A model generated the notes under the pieces. The model was not told the DNA's origin, did not search any database, and worked only from the letters and a program-made list of their open reading frames with translations. This document shows, piece after piece, positions 25,056 through 35,137 of a DNA stretch of 64,000 bases. The stretch's first letter is position 1, and every line of letters begins with the position of its first letter. The DNA is taken from positions 62,001-126,000 of the forward strand of contig NZ_JAAIXZ010000005.1 of the NCBI RefSeq assembly GCF_010894435.1. The letters run 5' to 3'. The position numbers and the translations under genes were made by a program. This DNA comes from Pyxidicoccus trucidator. Lineage in GTDB: Bacteria; Myxococcota; Myxococcia; Myxococcales; Myxococcaceae.

Positions 25056-26632
25056 ATGGGTCCCCAAGCCGCACAGCTCTCGAAGCAGGACGCAGCGCCC
25101 CGCGGGCGGCTGCTGCTGGTGGACGACGAGGAGAACATCCTCAAGTCCATCCGCCGGGTCCTCCGCCGGGGGGACTGGGACATCGAGACGGCGACGGACG
25201 CGGAGCAGGGGCTGCGCACCCTGGAGCAGTTCCACCCCGAGGTCGTCATCTCCGACTTCCGCATGCCGGGGATGAACGGGGTGGAGTTCCTCACCCAGGT
25301 GAAGCAGCAGGAGCCGCGCGCCCAGCGCATCATGCTGACGGGCCAGGCGGACCAGCAGGCGATTGAAGAGGCCATCAACCGCTCCGAAATCTTCCGCTTC
25401 ATCTCCAAGCCCTGGAACGACAGCCACCTCGTCCTGACGGTGAAGAGCGCCTTCGAGCAGTACGCGCTCCAGACGGAGAACGACCGGCTGTACCGGGTGA
25501 CGCAGGCGCAGAACGCGGAATTGAAGCTCCTCAACGCGGACCTGGAGGAGCGCGTCGCCCAGCGCACGCGCATGCTCAGCCAGGCCAAGCGCGAGTGGGA
25601 GCTGTCCTTCGACTGCATGGAGACGCCGCTGTGCGTGGTGCGCTCGCGCGACTTCGCCGTGCGCCGCGCCAACCTGGCGTATGCCCGCGTGGCCGGCCGC
25701 TCCATCGAAGAGATTCCCTCCGACACCGCCTGCTACCGCTACCTCTTCGGCCGCAACGAGCCGTGCACCGGCTGCCCGCTGCCGGCGGCGGTGGAGAGCG
25801 GCAAGGGCGCGCGCGGCGAGGTGCAGCAGTCCGGCCGCACGTACGTGGTGTCCGCCTATCCCATGGCGGGCGACGACCGGGTGGTGTGCACCTACCGGGA
25901 CGTCACCGAGGAGCAGTCGATTACGCGCCGCCTCATCGAGACGGAGAAGATGGCCGCGGTGGGCCAGCTCGCCGGCGGCGTGGCGCACGAAATCAACAAC
26001 CCGCTGGGCGGCATCCTCGCCTTCGCGCAGCTGATGTCCCGCGACGCGGGCCGCACCGGCTCGGACCTCGAGTCGCTCAAGCTGATTGAAGAGAGCGCGC
26101 TGCGCTGCAAGCGGATTGTGGAGAGCCTCCTCAAGTTCAGCCGCCACAGCCGCGTGGAGGACCGGCGGCTGTTCGACTTGTCCAAGTGCGTGGAGGACGC
26201 GGCGGTGCTCTTCCGCGCGCAGCTCAAGGCGACGCCCCGCGTGTCGCTGTCGCTGGGGCTGACGGACGGGCTGCCCAAGGTGTACGGAGACCCCGGCCAG
26301 CTCGCGCAGGTGGTGCTCAACCTGCTGCAGAACGGCCTCCAGGCGCTGTCCTCCCCCGAGGGCCGCCTGTCGCTGGTGACGGGCCGCGAGGGGGACCGCT
26401 GCTACTTCGCCGTGGCCGACACCGGCTCTGGAATCGAAGAGCGCCACCTGCCGCGCATCTTCGAGCCCTCGTTCACCACCAAGGCCCCCGGTGAAGGCAC
26501 CGGCCTGGGGCTGTCCATCGCCTACCGCATCGTCCAGGACCACGGGGGCAGCTTCCACGTGGACACCGAGGTGGGTGCGGGCTCCCGCTTCACCGTCTTC
26601 CTGCCCATTCCCCTGCAGCTCGAGAGGTTGCC

Positions 26633-26636
<4 letters not shown>
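25056..26636 (+). CDS. Hybrid response regulator-histidine kinase with Cys-containing PAS domain
   Basis: 526 residues. A receiver domain comes first ([10 protein letters not shown]; phospho-acceptor Asp67 in [15 protein letters not shown] Lys). A coiled linker follows, then a PAS domain whose loop has Cys226, Cys237 and Cys240 (C-x10-C-x2-[10 protein letters not shown]). The kinase core has His311 in [13 protein letters not shown], the N box [10 protein letters not shown], and G boxes DTGSGIEE and GTGLGLSI. It should phosphorylate the downstream NtrC-type regulator, with which it overlaps (GTGA). ATG 25056 was chosen because GTG 25038 would precede the predicted transcription start. The Cys cluster may sense redox state or bind metal. 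Confidence 0.88.
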
Positions 26637-28090
<1,454 letters not shown>

Positions 28091-28096
28091 TGCGCT

Positions 28097-28146
28097 GAGG
28101 AGGGCCCCGGCCCTCCTCGTCTGGCGGAGGGCGTCGCAGCCCTCCG
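28097..28146. terminator. Twin hairpins between convergent activator and rarA genes
   Basis: First stem GAGGAGGGCC/GGCCCTCCTC (28097-28118, perfect 10 bp, 2-nt gap). The second is CGGAGGGC/GCCCTCCG (28125-28146, 6-nt loop). The two share the GGAGGGC core. They are placed to stop transcription from both sides, although neither has a T-run. Confidence 0.5.
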
Positions 28147-28165
28147 CGGCTCGAGGTGGGCGCCG

Positions 28166-29500
28166 TCAGCCCTCCTCGCCCGGCTCGCGGGGCTTGCGCT
28201 CCGCGAGCTGGCGCTGAATCGCCTCGTAGCGCTCGGACAGCTCCGCCTCCTCCCCGTTCCGGGAGGGGGTGTAGAAGCGCCGGGCGCGCAGGGCCTCCGG
28301 CAGGTAGTCCTCGGGGACGTAGTTCCCCTCGAAGTTGTGGGGGTACTTGTAGCCGCCCCCGTACCCCAGTGACTTCATCAGCTTCGTGGGCGCGTTGCGC
28401 AGGTGCAGGGGCACCGGCAGCGCGCCTTCTGCCTTCACGGCCTCGCGCGCGGCCATGTACGCGGTAATCACCGTGTTCGCCTTGGGCGCCAGCGCCAGGT
28501 AGGTGACGGCCTGGGTCATCGGCAGCGTGCCCTCGGGCAGGCCCATGAGCTGGAAGGCGTGCAGCGCATCCACCGCCACGCCCAGCGCGCGCGGGTCCGC
28601 GTTGCCGATGTCCTCCGAGGCGAAAATCACCATGCGCCGGAGGATGAAGACGGGGTCCTCGCCCGCCTCCAGCATGCGCACCATCCAATAAACCGCCGCG
28701 TCCACGTCGCTGCCGCGCATGGATTTGATGAAGGCGCTGATGACGTTGTAGTGCTCCTCGCCGCCCTTGTCGTAGAGGAGCATCTTCTGCTGCAGGGCCT
28801 CCTCCGCGGAGCGCCGGTCCACCCGGGTGCCTCCGTGGGCCGCGGCCACCTCCAGCGCGGTGAGGGCCTTGCGCGCGTCGCCCCCGGCGGTGCTGGCGAG
28901 GAACAGCAGCGCGTCCTCGTCCACCTCCACGCGCCCGCCCAGGCCTCGCTCGTCCGCCACCGCCCGGCGCAGCAGGGGCACCAATTCGTCCTCCTCCAGC
29001 CCGCGCAGGGTGACGACGCGGCAGCGGGAGAGGAGGGCGGCGTTGACCTCGAAGGAGGGGTTCTCCGTGGTGGCGCCGATGAGGGTCAGCGTGCCCTTCT
29101 CCACGTGGGGCAGCAGCGCGTCCTGCTGGGCCTTGTTGAAGCGGTGGATTTCGTCCACGAAGAGGAAGGTGCGCTTGCGGTGCAGCTTCCAGCGGTCCTG
29201 CGCGCGGGCCACCGTCTCGCGGATGTCCTTCACGCCGGAGAGGACGGCGGACACCGACTCGAAGGCGGCGCCTGTGGAGCGGGCGACGATTTGCGCCAGC
29301 GTCGTCTTGCCGGTGCCGGGCGGGCCCCAGAGGATGAGGCTGGGCACCTGGTCGCTCTCAATCGCCCGGCGCAGGAAGCGGCCCTCACCGGTGACGTGCT
29401 CCTGGCCCACGAACTCGGAGAGCGAGCGGGGGCGCATGCGCTCCGCCATGGGCGCCTGGCTGGCCTGCTCCTTCTGGCCGGCATGTTCGAAGAGGTCCAT
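28166..29500 (-). CDS. rarA: Replication-associated recombination protein A (RarA/MgsA)
   Basis: 444 residues. AAA+ clamp-loader-like ATPase acting at stalled replication forks. The start MDLFEHAGQ and the segment RPRSLSEFVGQEH are characteristic. Walker A is WGPPGTGKTTLAQ, Walker B FLFVDEIHRFNKAQQDALLP, and sensor 1 GATTENPSFEVN. The C-terminal tetramerisation region (KSMRGSDVDAAVYWMVRMLEAGEDP and LRNAPTKLMKSLGYGGGYKYPHN) is complete. ATG 29500 was chosen over TTG 29509 because RarA proteins begin with MDLF. Confidence 0.95.
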   Translation of the reverse strand: MDLFEHAGQKEQASQAPMAERMRPRSLSEFVGQEHVTGEGRFLRRAIESDQVPSLILWGPPGTGKTTLAQIVARSTGAAFESVSAVLSGVKDIRETVARAQDRWKLHRKRTFLFVDEIHRFNKAQQDALLPHVEKGTLTLIGATTENPSFEVNAALLSRCRVVTLRGLEEDELVPLLRRAVADERGLGGRVEVDEDALLFLASTAGGDARKALTALEVAAAHGGTRVDRRSAEEALQQKMLLYDKGGEEHYNVISAFIKSMRGSDVDAAVYWMVRMLEAGEDPVFILRRMVIFASEDIGNADPRALGVAVDALHAFQLMGLPEGTLPMTQAVTYLALAPKANTVITAYMAAREAVKAEGALPVPLHLRNAPTKLMKSLGYGGGYKYPHNFEGNYVPEDYLPEALRARRFYTPSRNGEEAELSERYEAIQRQLAERKPREPGEEG

Positions 29501-29614
29501 GAGGGCCAAAAATAGCGCCGGGAGAGCCTACGTGCCGGGTCCTGTGTCGACGGGCGGGCACCTCGGCATTTCAGGGGAGCGCCCGGACGGTCGCCTGGAC
29601 TAGAACATTGCCGC

Positions 29615-30460
29615 GTGCAGACCCTGGCAATCGTCGCGAAGAAGGACAAGCCCGAGGCGGCGGCGCTGGCGGCGCAGCTTCGTGAGCGCTACCCGCACCT
29701 GACCATCCTCGGGGACCGCGCGCTGGCGCATACGCTCAACTGGCCTCGGGTAGAGGACCGGGAGCTGGCGGCCCGGGCGGACCTGGTGGTGGTGCTGGGC
29801 GGTGACGGCACCCTCATCTACGCGGCCCGGATGCTGGGCGGCCGCGGGGTGCCCATCCTCGGCGTCAACCTGGGCAGCCTCGGCTTCATGACCGAGGTGC
29901 CAGTGGAGGAGCTCTTCACCACCCTGGACGGGGTGCTGGCGGGGCGCTTCCAGGTGGACTCGCGGATGAAGCTCACCTGCCGGCTCATCCGTGGAGGGCG
30001 CACCCTCATCGAGGACGAAATCCTCAACGACGTGGTCATCAACAAGGGCGCGCTGGCGCGCATCGCCGACCACGAGACGTCCATCGATGGGATTCCGATT
30101 ACGACGTACAAGGCGGACGGCGTCATCCTCGCAACGCCCACCGGCTCCACGGCGTACTCGCTGTCCGCGGGCGGGCCCATCGTCCACCCGTCGGTGGACT
30201 GCACGGTGCTGTCGCCCATCTGCTCGCACGCGCTCACCCAGCGCTCCATCGTCGTGCCGGCGGACCGGGTCATCCGAATCACGCTGCGCAGCGAGACGGC
30301 GGACACGTACCTCACGCTGGATGGGCAGACGGGCCACGGGCTGCAAGGCGGCGACTGCATCGAAGTGGTGCGCTCGCCCAACCGGGTGAACCTGGTGCGC
30401 AACCCGAAGGTGGCCTACTTCTCCATCCTCCGGCAGAAGCTCCACTGGGGCGAGCGCTGA
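29615..30460 (+). CDS. nadK: NAD kinase
   Basis: 281 residues, typical for the ATP-NAD kinase family that makes NADP. The GGDGT motif (VVLGGDGTLIYAAR) and the substrate segment LGVNLGSLGFMTEV are intact. The conserved NE/D region appears as NDVVINKGALARI, followed by GVILATPTGSTAYSLSAGGPIV. The start is GTG at 29615, preceded by a 114-bp gap from the divergent rarA. A YdcF-like gene follows 16 bp after the stop and may be co-transcribed. Confidence 0.96.
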   Translation: MQTLAIVAKKDKPEAAALAAQLRERYPHLTILGDRALAHTLNWPRVEDRELAARADLVVVLGGDGTLIYAARMLGGRGVPILGVNLGSLGFMTEVPVEELFTTLDGVLAGRFQVDSRMKLTCRLIRGGRTLIEDEILNDVVINKGALARIADHETSIDGIPITTYKADGVILATPTGSTAYSLSAGGPIVHPSVDCTVLSPICSHALTQRSIVVPADRVIRITLRSETADTYLTLDGQTGHGLQGGDCIEVVRSPNRVNLVRNPKVAYFSILRQKLHWGER

Positions 30461-30476
30461 CGGGCCCCGGGGCGCC

Positions 30477-31250
30477 GTGTTCCTCTTCCTGTCGAAGGTG
30501 CTCGACCTCTTCCTGGCGCCGCTGACCTGGGCGCTGCTGTTCCTGGTGGCCGGGGCGCTGCTGCGCAAGCGGGTGGGGCGGGCGCGGCTCCTGAGTGGGC
30601 TGGGGCTGGCCGTGCTCTACGCCTTCTCCACGGAAGCCGTGTCGTCGGCGCTGATGCGTGCGACGGAGGCGGGGGCGGTGAGCACCTTCCGGCCGGACGT
30701 GACGTACGACGCCGTCATCGTGTTGGGCGGAGGGTTGGACCCGGCCGCCACCGAGCGCTCCGGCCGGCCCGAGTACAACGCCGCCGCCGAGCGGGTGCTG
30801 CGCGGCTTCGAGCTGCTGCGCGAGGGCCGGGCGCAGCGGGTGCTCATCTCCGGCGGCTCGTTGGATCCGAGGCCCCAGGCGGTGGTGGAGGCGGACGTGC
30901 TGTCGCGGCAGCTCCAGGCGTGGGGCATTCCGGCGGAGCGCATCTTCACCGAGGGGCGCAGCCGCAACACGCGGGAGAACGCGGTGGAGTCCGAGCGCAT
31001 TGTCCGAGAGCACGGCTGGAAGACGCTGCTGCTGGTGACGAGCGCCGCGCACATGCCGCGTGCCGCCGGCTGCTTCGCGGCGGTGGGGCTGCGGCCGGAC
31101 ACGCTGCCGGTGGACGTGCGCACCTCGTCCACGCCGCTGCGGCGGATGAGCTGGCTGCCGCGCGCGGGAAACCTCAGCCAGAGCACGGACGCCCTGCGCG
31201 AACTGGCGGGGCGCGTGGTCTACGAGCGGCGAGGCTGGGCGGTGCCGTGA
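30477..31250 (+). CDS. YdcF/ElyC-family (DUF218) envelope protein
   Basis: 257 residues. Two N-terminal hydrophobic segments (VLDLFLAPLTWALLFLVAGALL and LLSGLGLAVLYAFSTE) anchor a DUF218 domain. Family motifs are DAVIVLGGGLDP, AAERVLRGFELLREGRAQRVLISGG, EGRSRNTRENAVESE and LLLVTSAAHMPRA. ElyC in E. coli affects undecaprenyl-phosphate-dependent envelope assembly; the exact reaction is not settled, so no enzyme activity is claimed here. GTG start 16 bp after nadK. Its last bases lie in the first copy of an imperfect direct repeat. Confidence 0.85.
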   Translation: MFLFLSKVLDLFLAPLTWALLFLVAGALLRKRVGRARLLSGLGLAVLYAFSTEAVSSALMRATEAGAVSTFRPDVTYDAVIVLGGGLDPAATERSGRPEYNAAAERVLRGFELLREGRAQRVLISGGSLDPRPQAVVEADVLSRQLQAWGIPAERIFTEGRSRNTRENAVESERIVREHGWKTLLLVTSAAHMPRAAGCFAAVGLRPDTLPVDVRTSSTPLRRMSWLPRAGNLSQSTDALRELAGRVVYERRGWAVP

Positions 31251-31325
31251 GCGCACTTGAGCGGCCCGCGCCGGGGCGCGTGGTCTGCGAGCGGCGGGTC
31301 GGTGCCGGGCGTACTACTTGAGCGG
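31208..31325. repeat. Imperfect direct duplication at the convergent gene ends
   Basis: About 57 bp (31208-31264) spanning the end of the YdcF-like gene reappears with small changes at 31273-31325. Both copies start GGGGCGCGTGGTCT, continue with GCGAGCGGCG-type sequence and end ACTTGAGCGG. The second copy contains the stop codon of the convergent nucleotidase gene. It looks like a local slippage or repair duplication. Confidence 0.6.
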
Positions 31326-32924
31326 TGCGGGAGGCCGGCGCGCGTCCTTGGACAGCGTGCTGGTGCCGCGCCGTGCAATCCGTCCGTCCCCCTTCGCGCG
31401 CGGCGCCGGCTTGCCGGAGCGGAACGCCTCCGCCAGCACGTCCAGCGGCGTGCGCCCGTCCTTCAGCGCGGGCGTGGTGGGCTGGCCCTTCAGCATCTCG
31501 TAGCCGTCCTTGCCGCTGGCGAGGAAGCTGAGCGTGGCCAGCCGGTACGTGGCCTCCGCGTCCAGCGGCTTGCCGCCCACCTTTACGTCCACCACGCGGT
31601 CGCCCACGGGGCGGGACGGGTCATACGCGAAGCGCAGGCCGGACACCTGGGGGAAGCGGCCGGGCTTCGCGTCCTCGCGGCTGAGGCTGACGCCGTTCTC
31701 CAGCACCGCGCGCAGCGTGGCCCCCTTCACCTCCACCACCACCAGTGCGTCCTCGTACGGGAGGATGGCGTGCAGCTCGCGGCGCGTCAGCACCCCCGCC
31801 GGCAGCACCATGTCCGCGCGCAGCGCGCCCCCATTCACCAGGGCCACATCCGCGCCCGACGCCGCGCGGAAGGAATCCGCGACGAACGAGCCCAGGTTCG
31901 TCTCGCGCGTGCGAACCTCCGAGGCGCGCGCCTCCAGCGCCACCGGCGTGCGGCCCACGCGCTCGGAGAGCCGGGCGAACAGCGGCTCATAGGCCTTCAT
32001 CGCCGCGTTGAACTCCGCGTCCTCCGGCACCTTGCGCGTGACGGGCAGCCGCTTCCAGGTGGCCTTGCGCAGCGCGCCCGTCGTCGCGTCCACGTCCAGG
32101 GTGAGCCGGCCCAGTTCCACCGCGTCCGCGTGCACCTTGAAGATGGGCGTCCCGGTGGAGCGGTCCTCCACGCCCACGTGGTCATGCCCGCCGAGGATGG
32201 CGTCCACCTTCACGCACTTCGCGAGTGAGCGGTCCTGCTCCAGCGTCAGGTGCGTCAGGCCCACCACCACGCTCGCGCCCGCCTCGCGCAGCTTCGCCAC
32301 CGCCGCCTTGGAGGCCTCGCAGAAGTCGGTGAACTGGGTGTCCGCGCCGGCCTTGGAGGTAGCCTTCGTCTCCGGCAGCACCACGCCGAACAGGCCCAGC
32401 TTCACGCCGCCCACGTCGCGCACGTCGTACGCCTTCACGCCCGCGAAGAGGCCGCCCGCCTTCGTGTCCTCCACGTTGGCGCCCAGCCAGGTGAAGCGCG
32501 ACTCGCTCACGCGCTCGCGCAGCGCATCGTCACCGAAGTCGAACTCGTGGTTGCCCAGCACCGCGTAGTCCAGGCCGAGCGCGTTCCACGCGTCCACCAT
32601 CTGCCGGCCCTTGAGCGCCTTGCCCTCCACCTCCAGCAGCGACTCCACGGACGGGGACAGCGTGTCGCCGCCCAGCACCGTCACCACGTTGGGCGACTCC
32701 TTGAGCACCTGCTTGCGCAGCGTGGCCACCCGCGCGAGCCCGCCCCGGCGTCCCGACTCCACCGGCTGCACCTGGTACACGTCCGCCAGGTGGAGCAGCG
32801 TCACCTTCAGCGGGGCAGGGGCGGCGGGGGCGGCGCCCGAGGCGGGGACCGCGGTCAGCACCCAGGCCAGCGCGAGTGGCAGGAGCAGGGCCCCGCGTCG
32901 GGCCGGCGCTGTCGTCTTCTTCAT
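31314..32924 (-). CDS. Secreted 5'-nucleotidase/UDP-sugar hydrolase-family phosphoesterase
   Basis: 536 residues. A signal peptide (GALLLPLALAWVLTAVPASG) precedes a metallophosphoesterase domain: LLHLADVYQVQPVESGRRGG (the usual D-x-H is partly altered to LADV), VLGGDTLSPS, AVLGNHEFDFGD, VVVGLTHL, AILGGHDH. The C-terminal 5'-nucleotidase domain has LGSFVADSFRAASGADVALVNGGALRAD. It likely hydrolyses nucleotides in the periplasm or outside the cell. Asp and Gly replace part of the first metal motif, so metal site 1 may be unusual. ATG 32924 was chosen for the intact signal peptide. The tail of about 35 basic, Pro-rich residues is not part of the fold. Confidence 0.88.
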   Translation of the reverse strand: MKKTTAPARRGALLLPLALAWVLTAVPASGAAPAAPAPLKVTLLHLADVYQVQPVESGRRGGLARVATLRKQVLKESPNVVTVLGGDTLSPSVESLLEVEGKALKGRQMVDAWNALGLDYAVLGNHEFDFGDDALRERVSESRFTWLGANVEDTKAGGLFAGVKAYDVRDVGGVKLGLFGVVLPETKATSKAGADTQFTDFCEASKAAVAKLREAGASVVVGLTHLTLEQDRSLAKCVKVDAILGGHDHVGVEDRSTGTPIFKVHADAVELGRLTLDVDATTGALRKATWKRLPVTRKVPEDAEFNAAMKAYEPLFARLSERVGRTPVALEARASEVRTRETNLGSFVADSFRAASGADVALVNGGALRADMVLPAGVLTRRELHAILPYEDALVVVEVKGATLRAVLENGVSLSREDAKPGRFPQVSGLRFAYDPSRPVGDRVVDVKVGGKPLDAEATYRLATLSFLASGKDGYEMLKGQPTTPALKDGRTPLDVLAEAFRSGKPAPRAKGDGRIARRGTSTLSKDARRPPAPLK

Positions 32925-33163
32925 CTCGGGTCGTTCTCCGGAGGGCGCTCGCACGCGCGGTCCGCCGGGACTAGCGCACTCGGAAGTCGAAGGCGAGCAC
33001 CCGCGCCTTCACGCCCCGTGTGATTTCAACGCGGGGCGGAAGGGACACCGTGAGCATTGATGCATTGCGACATGATGGAAAGTTACATGAAAACAACGGC
33101 TCCCGTTTGCTCGCACTTCACCGTGGTTGCTAGGACGCCCCTTAACCAAGGGAGGTCGTCATC

Positions 33164-35086
33164 ATGCGGAACGGCATCAGGTGGAGTGCACTCGTGCTGG
33201 CCGGGTTGCTCGGCTGTGGCGAGGCCGCGCTCGAGTCTCAGCAGGGCTCCGTTCAGGAGACAGCGCAGGTCAGCCAGAAGCTGAGTGCCTCGGGCAGGCC
33301 GGGTATGGGCGCCACCGTCTACCGCGACGCAGGGGGCGCCCCTATCGGTACGACGTTCCGCGTCTGGGCCCCGGAAGCTCAGCGGGTCTGGGTGAAGGGC
33401 TCCTTCAACTGGGGGGGCATCGAGCTGGGCAACGAGTCCAACGGCAACTTCTCCGGTGACGTGACCGGCGCCGGACATGGCCAGGACTACTACTACACCA
33501 TCCAGAACAAGTGGGGCGGCTACCAGGACCGCAAGGACCCGCGGTCGGCGTGGCAGACCAACTCGACGAGCGACAGCAAGATTCTCGACCACGGCAACTA
33601 CCAGTGGCGGGACAGTGGGTACAGCACGCCGGGCTTCAATGAGATGGTCATCTACGAGATGCACATCGGCACGTTCGTCGACTCGGCGGGCGGCAACCCG
33701 GGCCACTGGCAGAGCGCGATGACGCGGCTGAACCACCTGAAGGAACTGGGCGTGAACATGGTCCAGGTCATGCCGGTGATGGAGTTCCCGGGTGACTTCT
33801 CCTGGGGCTACAACCCCTCCTTCCCGTTCGCGCCGGAGAGCGTCTACGGGCACCCGAACTACATGAAGGAGTTCGTGGACAAGGCGCACCAGAACGGCAT
33901 CGGCGTCATCTTCGACGTGGTGCACAACCACTACGGGCCGATGGACCTGCCCCACACGTGCTTCAACGGCGACTGCATGAATGCCAACGGGCAGTACTTC
34001 TACACCGACGGGCGCAAGAGCACGCCGTGGGGCGACACGCGCCCTGACTACGGCCGCCCCGAGGTCCGTGCCTACATCCGCGACTCGATGATGAGCCTGC
34101 TGCACGCCTACCACGGGGACGGCCTGCGCTGGGACGCCACCAAGTACATGCGCACGGTGAACGGCAGCAGCAGCACCGACATCCCGGACGCCTGGCGGGT
34201 ATTCCGGTCCGTCAACCGGGAGATCAACCAAAACCAGGCGTGGAAGATCAGCATCGCCGAGGACTTCGGCGCGGGTGACGCCATCACCAACGACGCCACG
34301 TCCGATCTCGACGGCGGCGGCGGCTTCGACGCGCAGTGGGCGGGTGAGTTCGTCCACCCCATCCGCTCGGCGGTCATCGCGGGGAACGACTCGGCCCGGG
34401 ACATGAACGCCGTGAAGAATGCCATCACCCAGAGCTTCAGCGGGCGGCACACTGCGCGCATCATCTACTCGGAGAGCCACGACGAGGTGGCCAACGGCCA
34501 CGCCCGCGTGCCGGAGGAAATCTGGCCCGGACAGGCGGGCAGCTGGGCGGCCAAGAAGCGCTCCACGCTGGCGGCGGGCATCGTCATGACCTCGCCCGGC
34601 ATCCCGATGATCTTCCAGGGCCAGGAGTTCCTCGAGGACGGCTACTTCCAGGATACGGACCCGCTCGACTGGTACAAGAACGACGTCACCTATTCGGGCA
34701 TCCGCACGCTTTACCGCGACCTCATCCGCCTGCGCCGCAACTGGTTCAACAACACCCGCGGTCTGCGTGGCAAACACGTCAACGTCTACCACACCAACCA
34801 CACCAACAAGGTGATTGCCTACCACCGCTGGGAGAACGGTGGCCCGGGCGATGACGTGGTCATCGTCGCCAACTTCAGCGGGACGTACTTCGACAGCTAC
34901 AACGTCGCCTTCCCGCGCAGTGGCCTCTGGTACGCGCGCTTCAACAGCGACTGGAACGGGTACTCGTCCAACTTCGGCAACACGGCGACGCTGGACACCA
35001 ACGCCAACGGCGGCGCCAAGGACGGCCTGCCCAACAGCGGCAACATCAAGCTCGGGCCCTACTCGATTGTCATCTTCTCGCAGTAG
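33164..35086 (+). CDS. Secreted lipoprotein GH13 enzyme (branching enzyme/amylase-like)
   Basis: 640 residues. The lipoprotein signal ends LAGLLGC (Cys18). A CBM48-like module (GTTFRVWAPEAQRVWVKGSFN) leads into a GH13 barrel close to GlgB and trehalohydrolase types (NEMVIYEMHIGTFV, VMPVMEFPGDFSWGYNPSFPFAPE, DVVHNHYGP). Catalytic residues: Asp324 in GLRWDATKYMR, Glu366 in SIAEDFG, Asp440 in SESHDEV. A C-terminal all-beta domain ends the protein. ATG 33164 follows GGGAGG. It is exported, so a housekeeping glycogen-branching role is unlikely. It probably acts on external alpha-glucans together with the 1616-7953 cluster. An AT-rich stretch at 33056-33093 upstream probably holds the promoter. Confidence 0.83.
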   Translation: MRNGIRWSALVLAGLLGCGEAALESQQGSVQETAQVSQKLSASGRPGMGATVYRDAGGAPIGTTFRVWAPEAQRVWVKGSFNWGGIELGNESNGNFSGDVTGAGHGQDYYYTIQNKWGGYQDRKDPRSAWQTNSTSDSKILDHGNYQWRDSGYSTPGFNEMVIYEMHIGTFVDSAGGNPGHWQSAMTRLNHLKELGVNMVQVMPVMEFPGDFSWGYNPSFPFAPESVYGHPNYMKEFVDKAHQNGIGVIFDVVHNHYGPMDLPHTCFNGDCMNANGQYFYTDGRKSTPWGDTRPDYGRPEVRAYIRDSMMSLLHAYHGDGLRWDATKYMRTVNGSSSTDIPDAWRVFRSVNREINQNQAWKISIAEDFGAGDAITNDATSDLDGGGGFDAQWAGEFVHPIRSAVIAGNDSARDMNAVKNAITQSFSGRHTARIIYSESHDEVANGHARVPEEIWPGQAGSWAAKKRSTLAAGIVMTSPGIPMIFQGQEFLEDGYFQDTDPLDWYKNDVTYSGIRTLYRDLIRLRRNWFNNTRGLRGKHVNVYHTNHTNKVIAYHRWENGGPGDDVVIVANFSGTYFDSYNVAFPRSGLWYARFNSDWNGYSSNFGNTATLDTNANGGAKDGLPNSGNIKLGPYSIVIFSQ

Positions 35087-35100
35087 CGGCTGACGGGCTC

Positions 35101-35133
35101 GGGGCGCCCTGCCCATGTGGAGCAGGGCGCCTC
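35101..35133. terminator. Strong hairpin between convergent GH13 and MBL genes
   Basis: Arms at 35101-35112 and 35122-35133 pair over 12 bp (core GGCGCCCTGC/GCAGGGCGCC perfect, one G-T pair), with a 9-nt loop. It fills the 51-bp convergent gap and probably stops both transcripts. Confidence 0.55.
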
Positions 35134-35137
35134 GCGC

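Noticed and set aside
28097..28146. The twin hairpins as a mobile repeat or attachment site
   Set aside because: They lie exactly in a convergent gap and there is no integrase, target duplication or flanking cargo; terminators explain them.
33164..35086. Annotation as housekeeping glycogen branching enzyme GlgB
   Set aside because: The lipobox signal and the short N-terminal region indicate an exported enzyme.
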